Shown here: one piece after another, positions 1 through 7,449 of the stretch
How the letters are laid out: the number at the start of each line of letters is the position of its first letter
How positions within the stretch are numbered: position 1 is the stretch's first letter
Assembly (NCBI GenBank): GCA_013816695.1
Contig: JACDDZ010000035.1
Span: 1 to 11,422, forward strand
Length of the DNA stretch: 11,422 nt
Direction of reading: 5' to 3'
Source: Gemmatimonadaceae bacterium
GTDB lineage: Bacteria; Gemmatimonadota; Gemmatimonadetes; Gemmatimonadales; Gemmatimonadaceae
The notes under the pieces: model-generated
The model's database searches: none
The model's input: the letters and a program-made list of their open reading frames with translations, nothing else
Told to the model about the DNA's origin: nothing
Position numbers and translations under genes: made by a program

Positions 1-720
1 GGTGGCATGGTTCGCACGCAGGCGCGCGGCGAAGGATATGAGCCCGCTGTCGTGCAGGCATTGACCACTCACTGGTTCGGTGTGGGCACTTCATTTCGTA
101 CGGGAGCGAAAGAGGGAAGCGCCGATACGGTCCCGTACGGATTTTTCCGGCGCGACGTGTTCGAGCGTTTTGGCCTGTTCGACGAGCGTCTCTTGCGCGG
201 TCAGGACTATGAGTTCAACCGCAGGATCGGCTCGCTTGGCGGACTTGTGTGGCTCAATCCTCGAATCGTGCTTCAGTATTTCCAGCAGCCAAACCTGAAA
301 AGTTTTTTGTCCAAGCAGTTCTTCAGTGATGCGCCATATAATGCGTACATGTGGTACCTGGCACCCTACACATTTACTCCGCGACACGCCGTTTCTGCGC
401 TTTTTGTTCTCGGGCTGATTGTCGGTATCCCTCTCTCGTTCGTTAATGACGTTGTTGCTCTGATCGTGGGCAGTGTCGTCGCCCTGTATGCGGCTCTTGC
501 CATCGCCGCTTCGTTTCAGCAGGCAATACGGTACTGGCGTCCGCTGCATCTCGTCATTCTGCCGTTTTGTTTCGCGGCATATCACATTACGCACGGGCTT
601 GGTGTGCTGATCGGTCTCGTAAAAATTGCATTTGGCGCTGCGCCAGTTAGTCGCTCTGACCCTGCCTGGCCTATGCCTTCGGCAAATGAGCGCACGGATT
701 CTCGGCCGGTGTTGACGTGA
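1..720 (+). CDS. ExoA-like family 2 glycosyltransferase, C-terminal part (5' end outside window)
   Basis: This open frame runs in from the left edge without a start, so about 239 residues of the C-terminal part of the protein are visible. It resembles GT2 enzymes of the succinoglycan ExoA type. The stretch DTVPYGFFRRDVFERFGLFDE (window residues 42-62) followed by QDYEFN (68-73) is the usual acceptor-side ED/QD-x-EF region of inverting GT-A enzymes. The tail holds about three hydrophobic segments (roughly 131-147, 150-170 and 184-210), so the enzyme is probably anchored at the inner face of the cytoplasmic membrane. It should add one sugar to a lipid-linked repeat unit; donor and acceptor cannot be deduced. 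The ATG at 7 is almost certainly internal. Its stop codon overlaps the GTG start of the next gene by 4 bases, which suggests translational coupling. The family call is solid; ExoA orthology is not established. Confidence 0.85.
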   Translation, partial: GGMVRTQARGEGYEPAVVQALTTHWFGVGTSFRTGAKEGSADTVPYGFFRRDVFERFGLFDERLLRGQDYEFNRRIGSLGGLVWLNPRIVLQYFQQPNLKSFLSKQFFSDAPYNAYMWYLAPYTFTPRHAVSALFVLGLIVGIPLSFVNDVVALIVGSVVALYAALAIAASFQQAIRYWRPLHLVILPFCFAAYHITHGLGVLIGLVKIAFGAAPVSRSDPAWPMPSANERTDSRPVLT

Positions 721-1376
721 CTTATACTGAATCAACGCAGACCTACTGGAACAACCGCTACAAGAGTGGTGGCTGCAGCGGGCCGGGTTCGGTAGATCAG
801 TACAGGGATTGGAAGTGGCGCGTGATAGATCGCTACGTTTCTGACGCTGCGAGCGAGGTTGTGGATGTTGGCTGCGGTGACCGGGCGTTTTGGCAGGGTA
901 GGAACCCAATTCACTACAGCGGAATCGATTTTTCCGAAATCATCATTCGGAGGAACCGTGAGCAGTGGCCCGATCTCAACCTGATTTGTGCTCGCGGCGA
1001 AGAGTACCAACCAGGCCTTAGCGCGCGCGTCGTCATTTGCATGGATGTGCTCTTTCACGTCATGGATGACGCGGCTTATGAGATGATTCTCAGGAACATC
1101 ACACGCTATTCCAAGGAATGGATCTTTATCTATACGTGGATTGACAACCCTTTCCGTGGCTGGTCAGCTCGGCGTCAGCTTTTGGGCAACGGGAAAGTCG
1201 GTCTCTTCATCAAATCGCTCTTCGGCGCTCTGCGAGACGATGGGGAATACCAGAGGTACCGGAACTTTTCAGAGTATTTCCTGTTGTTCGACGCTGCCGG
1301 ATTCAAACTGCAATCGATTGAGCGAAACCCAATACGTGACTCCTTCGGCGGACTATTTGCCTTTCGCCGCAAATAG
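717..1376 (+). CDS. Class I SAM-dependent methyltransferase
   Basis: This 219-residue protein has a Rossmann-fold methyltransferase core. Motif I is VVDVGCGD (48-55), an acidic position follows at the end of strand 2 in GIDFSE (69-74), and VVICMDVLFHV (105-115) matches the motif after the SAM pocket. It starts at GTG 717 inside the stop of the upstream glycosyltransferase (GTGA overlap); the N-terminus TESTQTYWNNRY is typical of small methyltransferases of this type. No clear ribosome binding site precedes it, consistent with coupling. The protein has no membrane segment and should be cytosolic. It lies among glycosyltransferases, so it may methylate a nucleotide sugar or glycan, but the target (O or N) is unknown. 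Methyltransferase identity is confident; the substrate is not. Confidence 0.85.
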   Translation: MTYTESTQTYWNNRYKSGGCSGPGSVDQYRDWKWRVIDRYVSDAASEVVDVGCGDRAFWQGRNPIHYSGIDFSEIIIRRNREQWPDLNLICARGEEYQPGLSARVVICMDVLFHVMDDAAYEMILRNITRYSKEWIFIYTWIDNPFRGWSARRQLLGNGKVGLFIKSLFGALRDDGEYQRYRNFSEYFLLFDAAGFKLQSIERNPIRDSFGGLFAFRRK

Positions 1377-1392
1377 GCCTTAGCGCGGCGCC

Positions 1393-2574
1393 TTGCACGT
1401 ACTCATCATTCCTTCAGAGCACTATGTGCCTCCAGAGGCTCCCCTCGCGGGAATTTTTCAGTATGACCAGGCCCAGGCGCTCCATTCCGCTGGTATGAGG
1501 GTGGGAGTTATTGCACCGGAGCTGCGGTCGCTTCGACGCCTTCCCTATTTGCGAGACTGGCTGCGCGTCGGGTCGCGCAGCGCCCTGGAGAGCGGTATTC
1601 GTGTATATCGTCGGCATGGCTGGCATTGGGCGTTGCCCGCTGTTGGTTTCGGCCAGGCTCCTGTGTGGCTTCGTGCAGGCCGTAAGCTTTTCAGGGAGTA
1701 CATAAGGCAGGAAGGGAAGCCAGACGTTGTTCACGCTCACAATGCCCGATATGCGGGAATGCTCGGCGAATGGATCAAGCGGCGTTACAAAATTCCGTTC
1801 GTGCTTACCGAGCACAGCAGCGCGTATGCGCGGGGGATGATTCCTCCTGGCGAACTGCCGGCAATTCGAAATGCGTTTGCCAATGCCGACGCAAGAATGG
1901 TGGTAAGCAACGCTTTGGGCGCGGATGTCGGTCGGGTTGTGGGACCGCAGGCTTCACCCTGGCAGGTTCTTCCCAACGTTCTCGACCCCATGTTCGAAAA
2001 TCTGGAGTTGCCGCCTCCGCGCACACGCTCCGGCCCATTCCGCTTTGTCAGCGTTGCACAGCTGAACGCAAACAAGGGACATGCAGATCTACTCGCTGCC
2101 TGTCAGCTTGTCGCGCGGGAAGCGGATTTCGAGCTGCACATTGTCGGGGAAGGTCCTCTCGAGAAGACACTGCGCACGCTCACCGGGACACTTGGGTTAG
2201 GTGAACGAGTGAAATTTGTCGGGCAGCTCGGAAGAAAAATCGTATTGGAAGAGATCCTCGATTCCGATGGGCTGATTCTCTCCAGTCATCGCGAGACGTT
2301 CGGAGTCGTGCTGGTGGAAGCGCTTGCGTGTGGAAAACCTGTCATCGCCACCAGGTCAGGCGGACCCGAAGATATAGTAACCCCCGAAAATGGATTTCTT
2401 GTCCCGCCATCAGCGCCACGCGACATGGCCAGCGCGATGTTGCAGATGATCCGCGCTGCCGCGCAGTTCGACCGCAACAATCTCCGCCAGGAGTGCATAC
2501 GCCGCTTTGGGCGCGCGGCGCTGGTCGGCAGCCTGATGGAGACTTACGAATCAGTCGCAAGGCCGGCCTCTTGA
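1393..2574 (+). CDS. GT4 (GT-B fold) glycosyltransferase
   Basis: This 393-residue protein has the two-domain layout of family 4 retaining glycosyltransferases. The N-terminal acceptor domain begins HVLIIPSEHY and includes DVVHAHNARYAG (111-122) and VLTEHS (137-142). The C-terminal donor domain has FVSVAQLNANKGHADLL (218-234), HIVGEGP (249-255) and the EX7E signature, with E301 and E309 in HRETFGVVLVEA, followed by ACGKPVIATRSGG. It should transfer a sugar from a nucleotide donor to the growing lipid-linked oligosaccharide at the cytoplasmic membrane surface. The TTG at 1393 is the first usable start after an in-frame TAG at 1381 and gives the expected N-terminus. The stop overlaps the TTG start of the HisH-like gene by 4 bases. 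Sugar specificity cannot be predicted. Confidence 0.9.
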   Translation: MHVLIIPSEHYVPPEAPLAGIFQYDQAQALHSAGMRVGVIAPELRSLRRLPYLRDWLRVGSRSALESGIRVYRRHGWHWALPAVGFGQAPVWLRAGRKLFREYIRQEGKPDVVHAHNARYAGMLGEWIKRRYKIPFVLTEHSSAYARGMIPPGELPAIRNAFANADARMVVSNALGADVGRVVGPQASPWQVLPNVLDPMFENLELPPPRTRSGPFRFVSVAQLNANKGHADLLAACQLVAREADFELHIVGEGPLEKTLRTLTGTLGLGERVKFVGQLGRKIVLEEILDSDGLILSSHRETFGVVLVEALACGKPVIATRSGGPEDIVTPENGFLVPPSAPRDMASAMLQMIRAAAQFDRNNLRQECIRRFGRAALVGSLMETYESVARPAS

Positions 2575-3194
2575 GTATTGCCATAATTGATTACGGCATT
2601 GGTAACGTTGCATCGATTGCAAACATGCTGCAGAGCGCGTCGATCCCGGCCGTCGTGACCGCGGATCCTGCAGTGATTGCACAAGCCTCGCGGTTGATCA
2701 TTGCGGGAATTGGAGCTTTCGACGCAGGCATGGAACGTCTGCACGACCGTGGGCTTGTGCCCATACTCACGAACGCAGTTTTCGAGAAGAAAATTCCGGT
2801 GCTAGGGATTTGCCTCGGCATGCAGTTGTTGATGCAAAGCAGTGAAGAAGGTGACCGCGAGGGACTTGGATGGATTGCGGGAAGAAACGTCCGTATCGGC
2901 AAAAATCCCGACGCGGAGCCCGTGAAGGTTCCGCACATGGGATGGAATGTCATCAAGGTGCGTCGTGATTCACGGCTCCTCGAAGGTCTGTCCGGCGACA
3001 CCCGCTTTTATTTCGCGCACTCGTATTCGGTCGCCTGTGATAATCCCGCTGATGTAGTCGCGGACGCCGCATATGGCGGGTCTTTTCCAGCCATCGTCTC
3101 GCACGAACATGTATGCGGCGTCCAGTTTCATCCAGAGAAGAGCCACCGGTATGGAAGGCAGCTGCTCAGGAATTTTGCGTCAATGCCTTTCTAA
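2571..3194 (+). CDS. hisH: HisH-like glutamine amidotransferase subunit of a sugar amidotransferase module
   Basis: This 207-residue class I glutaminase is the usual length of HisH. It shows the N-terminal IAIIDYGIGN (3-12), nucleophile Cys81 in GICLGMQ, and the His187/Glu189 pair in QFHPEKS. The PHMGWN motif (121-126), at the HisF interface in HisH proteins, is intact. It should hydrolyse glutamine and pass ammonia to the adjacent HisF-like protein. The start is TTG 2571, overlapping the upstream stop as TTGA, with AAGG eight bases before it; longer in-frame starts such as 2328 lie within the preceding glycosyltransferase gene. With no other histidine genes nearby and a PP-loop sugar amidotransferase downstream, it is more likely the HisH2/WbpG partner than the histidine enzyme. 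One oddity: the oxyanion strand reads AGIGAF (45-50), where PGVG is usual. Confidence 0.9.
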   Translation: MSIAIIDYGIGNVASIANMLQSASIPAVVTADPAVIAQASRLIIAGIGAFDAGMERLHDRGLVPILTNAVFEKKIPVLGICLGMQLLMQSSEEGDREGLGWIAGRNVRIGKNPDAEPVKVPHMGWNVIKVRRDSRLLEGLSGDTRFYFAHSYSVACDNPADVVADAAYGGSFPAIVSHEHVCGVQFHPEKSHRYGRQLLRNFASMPF

Positions 3195-3196
3195 GG

Positions 3197-3958
3197 ATGC
3201 TGCGTAACCGCGTCATCCCTGTGCTTCTCGTGGACCAGCGACGCCTGGTCAAGTCCGTTCAGTTTCGAAATCCCCGCTACCTCGGCGATCCGGTTAATGC
3301 GGTACGCATTTTCAATGAGAAGGAAGTTGACGAGATCGTGATCCTCGACATCGGGGCAACGCGTGCAGGCAGGCGGGCGGATTTTGAGTTCATCGCGGAT
3401 CTCGCCTCGGAAGCGTTCATGCCCATGGCGTATGGCGGCGGTCTCTCGTCGCATGATGATGTGGAAAGGGTTTTTGGGCTGGGGATCGAAAAAATCGTCA
3501 TGAACACCGCTGCCGTTGAGCATCGCGACGCGCTCAGTCGTGCCGCTTCTGCGTATGGAAACCAGGCTGTGGTGGGCGCAATCGATGTCGGCCGCAGGTG
3601 GACCGGAAAAATGGAGGCATATGTCCGGTCAGGAACACGAGCGACCGGAAAAAAGCCCGAAGACCTGGCGTGCGACCTGGAAAGTGCAGGCGCCGGCGAG
3701 CTGCTCGTAAATTCAATTCCCAACGACGGGATGATGGCGGGCTACGACCTCGAGTTGATTCGAAGCGTCGCGAAGTCAGTTTCCGTCCCGGTGATTGCAT
3801 GCGGCGGTGCGGGGTCACTCGATGATTTGCGCAAGGCGGTTGTTGACGGCGGAGCGTCCGCAGCCGCCGCCGGCAGTCTCTTTGTGTATCAGGGGCGTCA
3901 CAAGGCAGTTTTGATAAACTTCCCATCTCAGGAAACGCGTGACCGACTTTTCGCCTGA
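3197..3958 (+). CDS. hisF: HisF-like ammonia-channel subunit of a sugar amidotransferase module
   Basis: This 253-residue (beta/alpha)8 protein matches HisF in length. It begins MLRNRVIPVLLVDQ, the form seen in HisF2 paralogues of sugar clusters rather than the CLDV of histidine HisF. Phosphate-site strands are present as AYGGGL (78-83) and IACGGAG (200-206). Aligned by eye to Thermotoga HisF, position 11 is Leu where catalytic Asp11 belongs, while Asp130 (AID) is kept. The gate residues Arg5, Glu46, Lys99 and Glu168 (Thermotoga 5, 46, 99, 167) are also kept. This fits a protein that conducts ammonia from HisH but no longer makes imidazole glycerol phosphate. The ATG at 3197, two bases after the HisH stop, gives the conserved N-terminus; the frame is open further upstream only inside hisH. 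Its end overlaps the next gene by 20 bases. Confidence 0.9.
   Translation: MLRNRVIPVLLVDQRRLVKSVQFRNPRYLGDPVNAVRIFNEKEVDEIVILDIGATRAGRRADFEFIADLASEAFMPMAYGGGLSSHDDVERVFGLGIEKIVMNTAAVEHRDALSRAASAYGNQAVVGAIDVGRRWTGKMEAYVRSGTRATGKKPEDLACDLESAGAGELLVNSIPNDGMMAGYDLELIRSVAKSVSVPVIACGGAGSLDDLRKAVVDGGASAAAAGSLFVYQGRHKAVLINFPSQETRDRLFA
3930..3935 (+). promoter_or_regulatory. Ribosome binding site for the sugar amidotransferase gene
   Basis: AGGAAA lies inside the end of the hisF-like gene, three bases before the GTG at 3939. It supports that non-ATG start even though it makes the two genes overlap by 20 bases. Confidence 0.45.
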
Positions 3959-5078
3959 GGGCTTAGGCTGGCGCCAATGCGTGCGCTGCATAATGGATAC
4001 GACCGACCCCGAGATTCATTTTGATGATGCGGGAGTCTGTAGCCATTGCCATCTATATGAAGAGTTTGAACGCCGGCACTACCGGTCCGACGAGCAGCGG
4101 GCGCAGGAACTTGCCGGAATTGTCGCCCGGATAAAGGAAGAGGGACGCGGTCGCGAGTACGACTGTGTAGTAGGTGTCAGCGGTGGCGTAGACAGCACTT
4201 ACACAGCGTACCTTGTTAAGCAGCTTGGCTTGCGGCCTCTGGCGATACATCTCGACAACGGCTGGAATTCCGAGCAGGCAGTTCGCAACATCGAGCGGAC
4301 GCTCCAGGCTCTAAAGATCGACCTGCACACCCACGTCCTCGATTGGGACGAGTTTCGCGATCTTCAGATTTCTTTCCTGCGCGGCTCAACTCCTGACGGT
4401 GAAATTCCCACCGATCACGCAATCGCCGCTCTTCTGTACTCCGAAGCGGCTCGCAATGGCATACGATACATCATCAACGGACGGAACGTCGTCACCGAAG
4501 CTGTTGCGCCGCGAGCGTGGGCGCAGGGTCATGGCGATTGGAAATACATTCGCAGCGTTCACGCAAAGTTCGGCACCCGCAAGCTCCGCACGTATCCGCA
4601 TTACGGTATTGCGGCGCTTGGTTACTACATTCTGGTGAAGCGCCTTAGCGTGGTAAGTATTCTGGACTACGTCACCTATGTAAAGGCAGACGTGATGACG
4701 CTCATACGGGAGAAACTCGGCTGGGAGTACTACGGCGGGAAACACTACGAATCCATTTACACAAGGTTTTTTCAGGGACACATCCTTCCGACCAAGTTCA
4801 ACATCGACAAACGTAAGGCTCACCTGTCCACCCTGGTGTGTTCCGGCCAGTTGACGCGCGAGCAGGCGATGACGGAGCTGGCTGCGCCCATTTACCCGGA
4901 AGGCCTGCTCGATCAGGATCGTCGTTTCGTGCTTAAGAAACTCGAGCTGTCTGAAGCCGAGTTTCAGAAGATTATGGCGTTGCCGCCGAAATCATTCTGG
5001 GATTATCCCTCGTACAAGCGCAGCCCGATTTTCAGGTCGAAAAAGGTCCTGGACTTCTACCGTCGTTTGAAGGGCTGA
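3939..5078 (+). CDS. PP-loop N-acetyl-sugar amidotransferase (WbpG/PseA type)
   Basis: This 379-residue protein belongs to the N-acetyl sugar amidotransferase family. Two Cys pairs near the N-terminus (C14/C17 in CVRC and C34/C37 in CSHC) form a likely zinc-binding site. The ATP pyrophosphatase loop is SGGVDS (81-86), preceded by YDCVVGV and followed by LAIHLDNGWNSE (101-112). Family members adenylate an acetamido group on an activated sugar and replace the oxygen with ammonia, giving an acetamidino group; WbpG of Pseudomonas aeruginosa works with HisH2 and HisF2, which fits the two genes directly upstream. Start GTG 3939 lies 20 bases inside hisF with AGGAAA before it. The substrate could be a diamino-mannuronic acid, as for WbpG, or a nonulosonic acid, as for PseA-like enzymes; the pathway genes that would decide this are not in view. 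Confidence 0.92.
   Translation: MTDFSPEGLGWRQCVRCIMDTTDPEIHFDDAGVCSHCHLYEEFERRHYRSDEQRAQELAGIVARIKEEGRGREYDCVVGVSGGVDSTYTAYLVKQLGLRPLAIHLDNGWNSEQAVRNIERTLQALKIDLHTHVLDWDEFRDLQISFLRGSTPDGEIPTDHAIAALLYSEAARNGIRYIINGRNVVTEAVAPRAWAQGHGDWKYIRSVHAKFGTRKLRTYPHYGIAALGYYILVKRLSVVSILDYVTYVKADVMTLIREKLGWEYYGGKHYESIYTRFFQGHILPTKFNIDKRKAHLSTLVCSGQLTREQAMTELAAPIYPEGLLDQDRRFVLKKLELSEAEFQKIMALPPKSFWDYPSYKRSPIFRSKKVLDFYRRLKG
5069..5074 (+). promoter_or_regulatory. Ribosome binding site for the Wzy-like gene
   Basis: GAAGGG sits three bases before ATG 5078 and nine bases before the in-frame ATG 5084. The spacing is better for 5084, so the Wzy-like protein may begin two residues later than annotated. The ATG at 5078 overlaps the upstream stop as TGATG. 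Confidence 0.45.
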
Positions 5079-6304
5079 TGGAAATGCAGCAGGGAGGCGC
5101 CGGGGCGCTGAGCTATCCCCGCTCGGTACAGTTGCACCGCACCGATCTTTACGATGTGGTGATGACCGTGCTGCTCATGATTTTTCTCTTCTTCTTTTTT
5201 GTTGGGGAGAAAATCGAGTCGTTGCCGCTTCCGGTACGAATTGAAGATTTCGTCTTCATTCTCCTCCTGCCCTTCGGCTACCGGTACATCAACCGGCCGA
5301 AGACGAAGCTTTTCTACTGGGTCGCCGCTTACTTCGCGGTAAACCTCATCCCGTACGGCGCTCAATTCCTGGCGGGCGAATATTCGCTGTCCTTCTATCC
5401 GATTATCATGGTAAAGGAGATGCAATATTTCTACGTCGCTTACCTGTTGGTTGAGAATCGCTCGCGCTGGACCCTGGGAACGCTCGACTTCCTGTCACTC
5501 CTGATTATCGGCAACGGCGTTCGCGCGATATACCAGGGTGAGATCAGCTATTATGGGATCGGGTCGTTCGGAAATGCGACAGCCCCGTCGCTTGTCGGTG
5601 CGCTCTATTTGTTCTCGACCATTTGGCTACACGTTCGGACGAAACTCTTGAACAGGAAGGAACATCGTTGGATGGGGCGAATAATCGTAGCCGCGGGATT
5701 CACGTGTGTCCTGGCGACGATCTCCCGCTCGTCAATCGCCGCAATGGCCGTCTACATCTTCGTTTACCTTGTCATGACGAACGTCAAACTGCTTCCGGCC
5801 TTTTTTGCTGGTCTCGGCGTGTCGACCAAGGCCGTTCAAATCGCAGCGCTTTTTGGCTCGGGGGTGGGAGTTCTTGCGGCCAAGGTTGTGGGCAGGGCAG
5901 CGCTGGTTGGGAGTGCGGCGCTTGAGCGCTCGAATAAGTGGGAGTTTTACCTCAGCACCTTTCAGCCCATGGATTACCTGTTCGGAATGGGAAAGGGCTA
6001 CCCCAACGCTCTCGAATCCAGGCTGGGACTCGGCGTGGATAGTCAGTATATCCGTTTGATAATGGAGAATGGATTCGTTGGAGGAGTAGTGCTGATTGGA
6101 ATTCTCGGCACCATGCTGACGCACATCTACCGCCGGGGCGGGGAATGGGTGCACGCCTCGGCAATTGTGCTGGCAATGATGGTGATGTCCGTGCCTCTCG
6201 AGGCACTCCAGGTGAGTAAGTCGGGCGGCTTTTTCTGGCTGCTGATGTTTTACCTGTATTCCTGCCAGCGGAAAACGCCTGCTGCGGTGCGCGCGACAGC
6301 TTGA
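5078..6304 (+). CDS. Wzy-like O-antigen polymerase / O-antigen ligase family membrane protein
   Basis: This 408-residue, strongly hydrophobic protein has about ten predicted membrane segments, for example residues 26-42, 56-68, 77-98, 107-124, 136-150, 201-233, 252-270, 333-350 and 361-396 (some spans may hold two). The short motif ISRSSI (215-220) and the later GLGVDSQYIRLIMENG (317-332), next to a conserved-looking FGMGKGYP (302-309), are typical of the Wzy/WaaL superfamily, where Arg and Asp/Glu residues in periplasmic loops are important. It should link lipid-borne repeat units into a chain at the periplasmic face. Polymerase is preferred over ligase because it lies among repeat-unit genes with a Wzz-like gene nearby, but sequence alone cannot separate the two. 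It starts at ATG 5078, overlapping the upstream stop by one base; ATG 5084 is an alternative. Its stop overlaps the next start by 4 bases. Confidence 0.82.
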   Translation: MEMQQGGAGALSYPRSVQLHRTDLYDVVMTVLLMIFLFFFFVGEKIESLPLPVRIEDFVFILLLPFGYRYINRPKTKLFYWVAAYFAVNLIPYGAQFLAGEYSLSFYPIIMVKEMQYFYVAYLLVENRSRWTLGTLDFLSLLIIGNGVRAIYQGEISYYGIGSFGNATAPSLVGALYLFSTIWLHVRTKLLNRKEHRWMGRIIVAAGFTCVLATISRSSIAAMAVYIFVYLVMTNVKLLPAFFAGLGVSTKAVQIAALFGSGVGVLAAKVVGRAALVGSAALERSNKWEFYLSTFQPMDYLFGMGKGYPNALESRLGLGVDSQYIRLIMENGFVGGVVLIGILGTMLTHIYRRGGEWVHASAIVLAMMVMSVPLEALQVSKSGGFFWLLMFYLYSCQRKTPAAVRATA

Positions 6305-7446
6305 AGTTCGGGAAGATCGCGCATGTAAGCTCGGTCCATCCACCCGGCGACACTCGCATCGCCATCAAGGAGTGCGCGACGCTTTCCAAAGCGGGATTCG
6401 ATGTGGTGTTTGTGTGCCCCCACCCAACCGATACAGTCATGGCTGGCGTGAAAATCCGTGGCGTGCGTGCGCGGAAAGGGCGGATCGCCCGCGTATTGAT
6501 GACGGTAGTTGATGTATTCCGTGTCGCGCATAGCGAGAAACCCGATGCCTATCATCTGCACGATCCCGAGCTCTTGCCAGTTGCGCTGCTCCTGCGACTA
6601 GTCGGGGCAAAGGTGGTGTACGATTCGCACGAGGATTTTCCCAAGGCCATCCGCTCCAAGTACTGGATTCCCGCACCCGTCCGGCTGATTGCATCATCTG
6701 TCGCCGGCACTTTTGAGTGGGCCGCAGCTCGGGCAATGAGCGGAGTGGTCGCTGCCACGCCTCCAATTGCGCGACGGTTCCCATCGTCGCGCACCGTCGT
6801 GGTTCAGAATTTCTCGATCGTCGACGAGCTTCGCCTCGCCCAACCAACGTCATACCCAGCGCGTGAGCCGGTGTTTGCCTACGTCGGAGGGATAGCTGCT
6901 ATACGTGGGGCCGTAGAGATGGTATCGGCAATCGGACTCCTGCCGGAAGATCTCGGAGCTACACTTGTACTGGCCGGTCCCCAGAGCCATAACGAGCTCA
7001 TGACCGGGCTACGTGCAATTCCGGGGTGGAGCCGGGTCCAGCATTTTGGGTGGCGGTCGCGGGATCAGGTCGCGGACCTGCTCGGTACGGCGCGCGCGGG
7101 TGTTCTCCTGATGCACCCCGTTCAGAACTACGTAGAGGCCTACCCCGTAAAGATCTTCGAATACATGGCGGCAAGTCTTCCGATGATACTCTCGAACTTC
7201 AAGCTGTGGAAAGACATCCTCGGAGATGTGGGCTGCGCTATCTTTGTCAACCCGCTTGACGCGGGCGCGGTGGCTGCGGCGATGCAGTGGATACTGGACA
7301 ATCCTGAGGAGGCCGAACGCATGGGCGCCAGAGGTCGTGTCGCAGTCCAGGAAAGATTCAATTGGAAGACAGAGGGCGAGAAGTTAGTCAACTTTTACCG
7401 TAAATTGTTGTTTGAGCCGGGAGCACACCCGGTAATTGCCATTTAA
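6301..7446 (+). CDS. GT4 glycosyltransferase, second copy in cluster
   Basis: This 381-residue GT-B enzyme differs clearly from the GT4 at 1393-2574. The N-terminal domain begins KFGKIAHVSSVHPPGDTRI and has YHLHDPELLP (84-93) and VVYDSHEDFP (105-114), a pattern seen in WbpH/capsule-type GT4 proteins. The donor domain has FAYVGGI (192-198), LVLAGPQS (222-229) and the EX7E motif with E279 and E287 in EAYPVKIFEYMA, followed by SLPMILSNF. It should add one residue of the repeat unit at the cytoplasmic face. The TTG at 6301 overlaps the Wzy stop as TTGA and directly yields the conserved N-terminus; the next Met (residue 47) would remove the first Rossmann strand. No ribosome binding site is evident, so coupling is likely. 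Donor sugar unknown. Confidence 0.9.
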   Translation: MKFGKIAHVSSVHPPGDTRIAIKECATLSKAGFDVVFVCPHPTDTVMAGVKIRGVRARKGRIARVLMTVVDVFRVAHSEKPDAYHLHDPELLPVALLLRLVGAKVVYDSHEDFPKAIRSKYWIPAPVRLIASSVAGTFEWAAARAMSGVVAATPPIARRFPSSRTVVVQNFSIVDELRLAQPTSYPAREPVFAYVGGIAAIRGAVEMVSAIGLLPEDLGATLVLAGPQSHNELMTGLRAIPGWSRVQHFGWRSRDQVADLLGTARAGVLLMHPVQNYVEAYPVKIFEYMAASLPMILSNFKLWKDILGDVGCAIFVNPLDAGAVAAAMQWILDNPEEAERMGARGRVAVQERFNWKTEGEKLVNFYRKLLFEPGAHPVIAI

Positions 7447-7449
7447 CGA

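Noticed and set aside
91..909. Long open frame on the minus strand (272 residues)
   Set aside because: It is antisense to two well-supported genes, has no recognisable domain, and is rich in Arg, Ser, Pro and His as expected from a shadow frame.
2328..2570. Upstream in-frame extension of the HisH-like gene, adding about 81 residues
   Set aside because: It lies wholly within the donor domain of the GT4 gene in another frame, and HisH homology begins exactly at TTG 2571.
3113..3196. Longer HisF-like protein starting at ATG 3113
   Set aside because: The extra 28 residues lie inside hisH in another frame, and the conserved HisF N-terminus starts at ATG 3197.
2571..3958. Reading the HisH and HisF genes as part of a histidine biosynthesis operon
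   Set aside because: No other his gene is present, the HisF lacks Asp11, and a WbpG-type amidotransferase follows directly; the sugar-modification role fits better.
5732..6343. Minus-strand open frame of about 200 residues opposite the Wzy-like gene
   Set aside because: Composition (many His, Arg and Gln) reflects the reverse complement of hydrophobic codons; no known fold or ribosome binding site.
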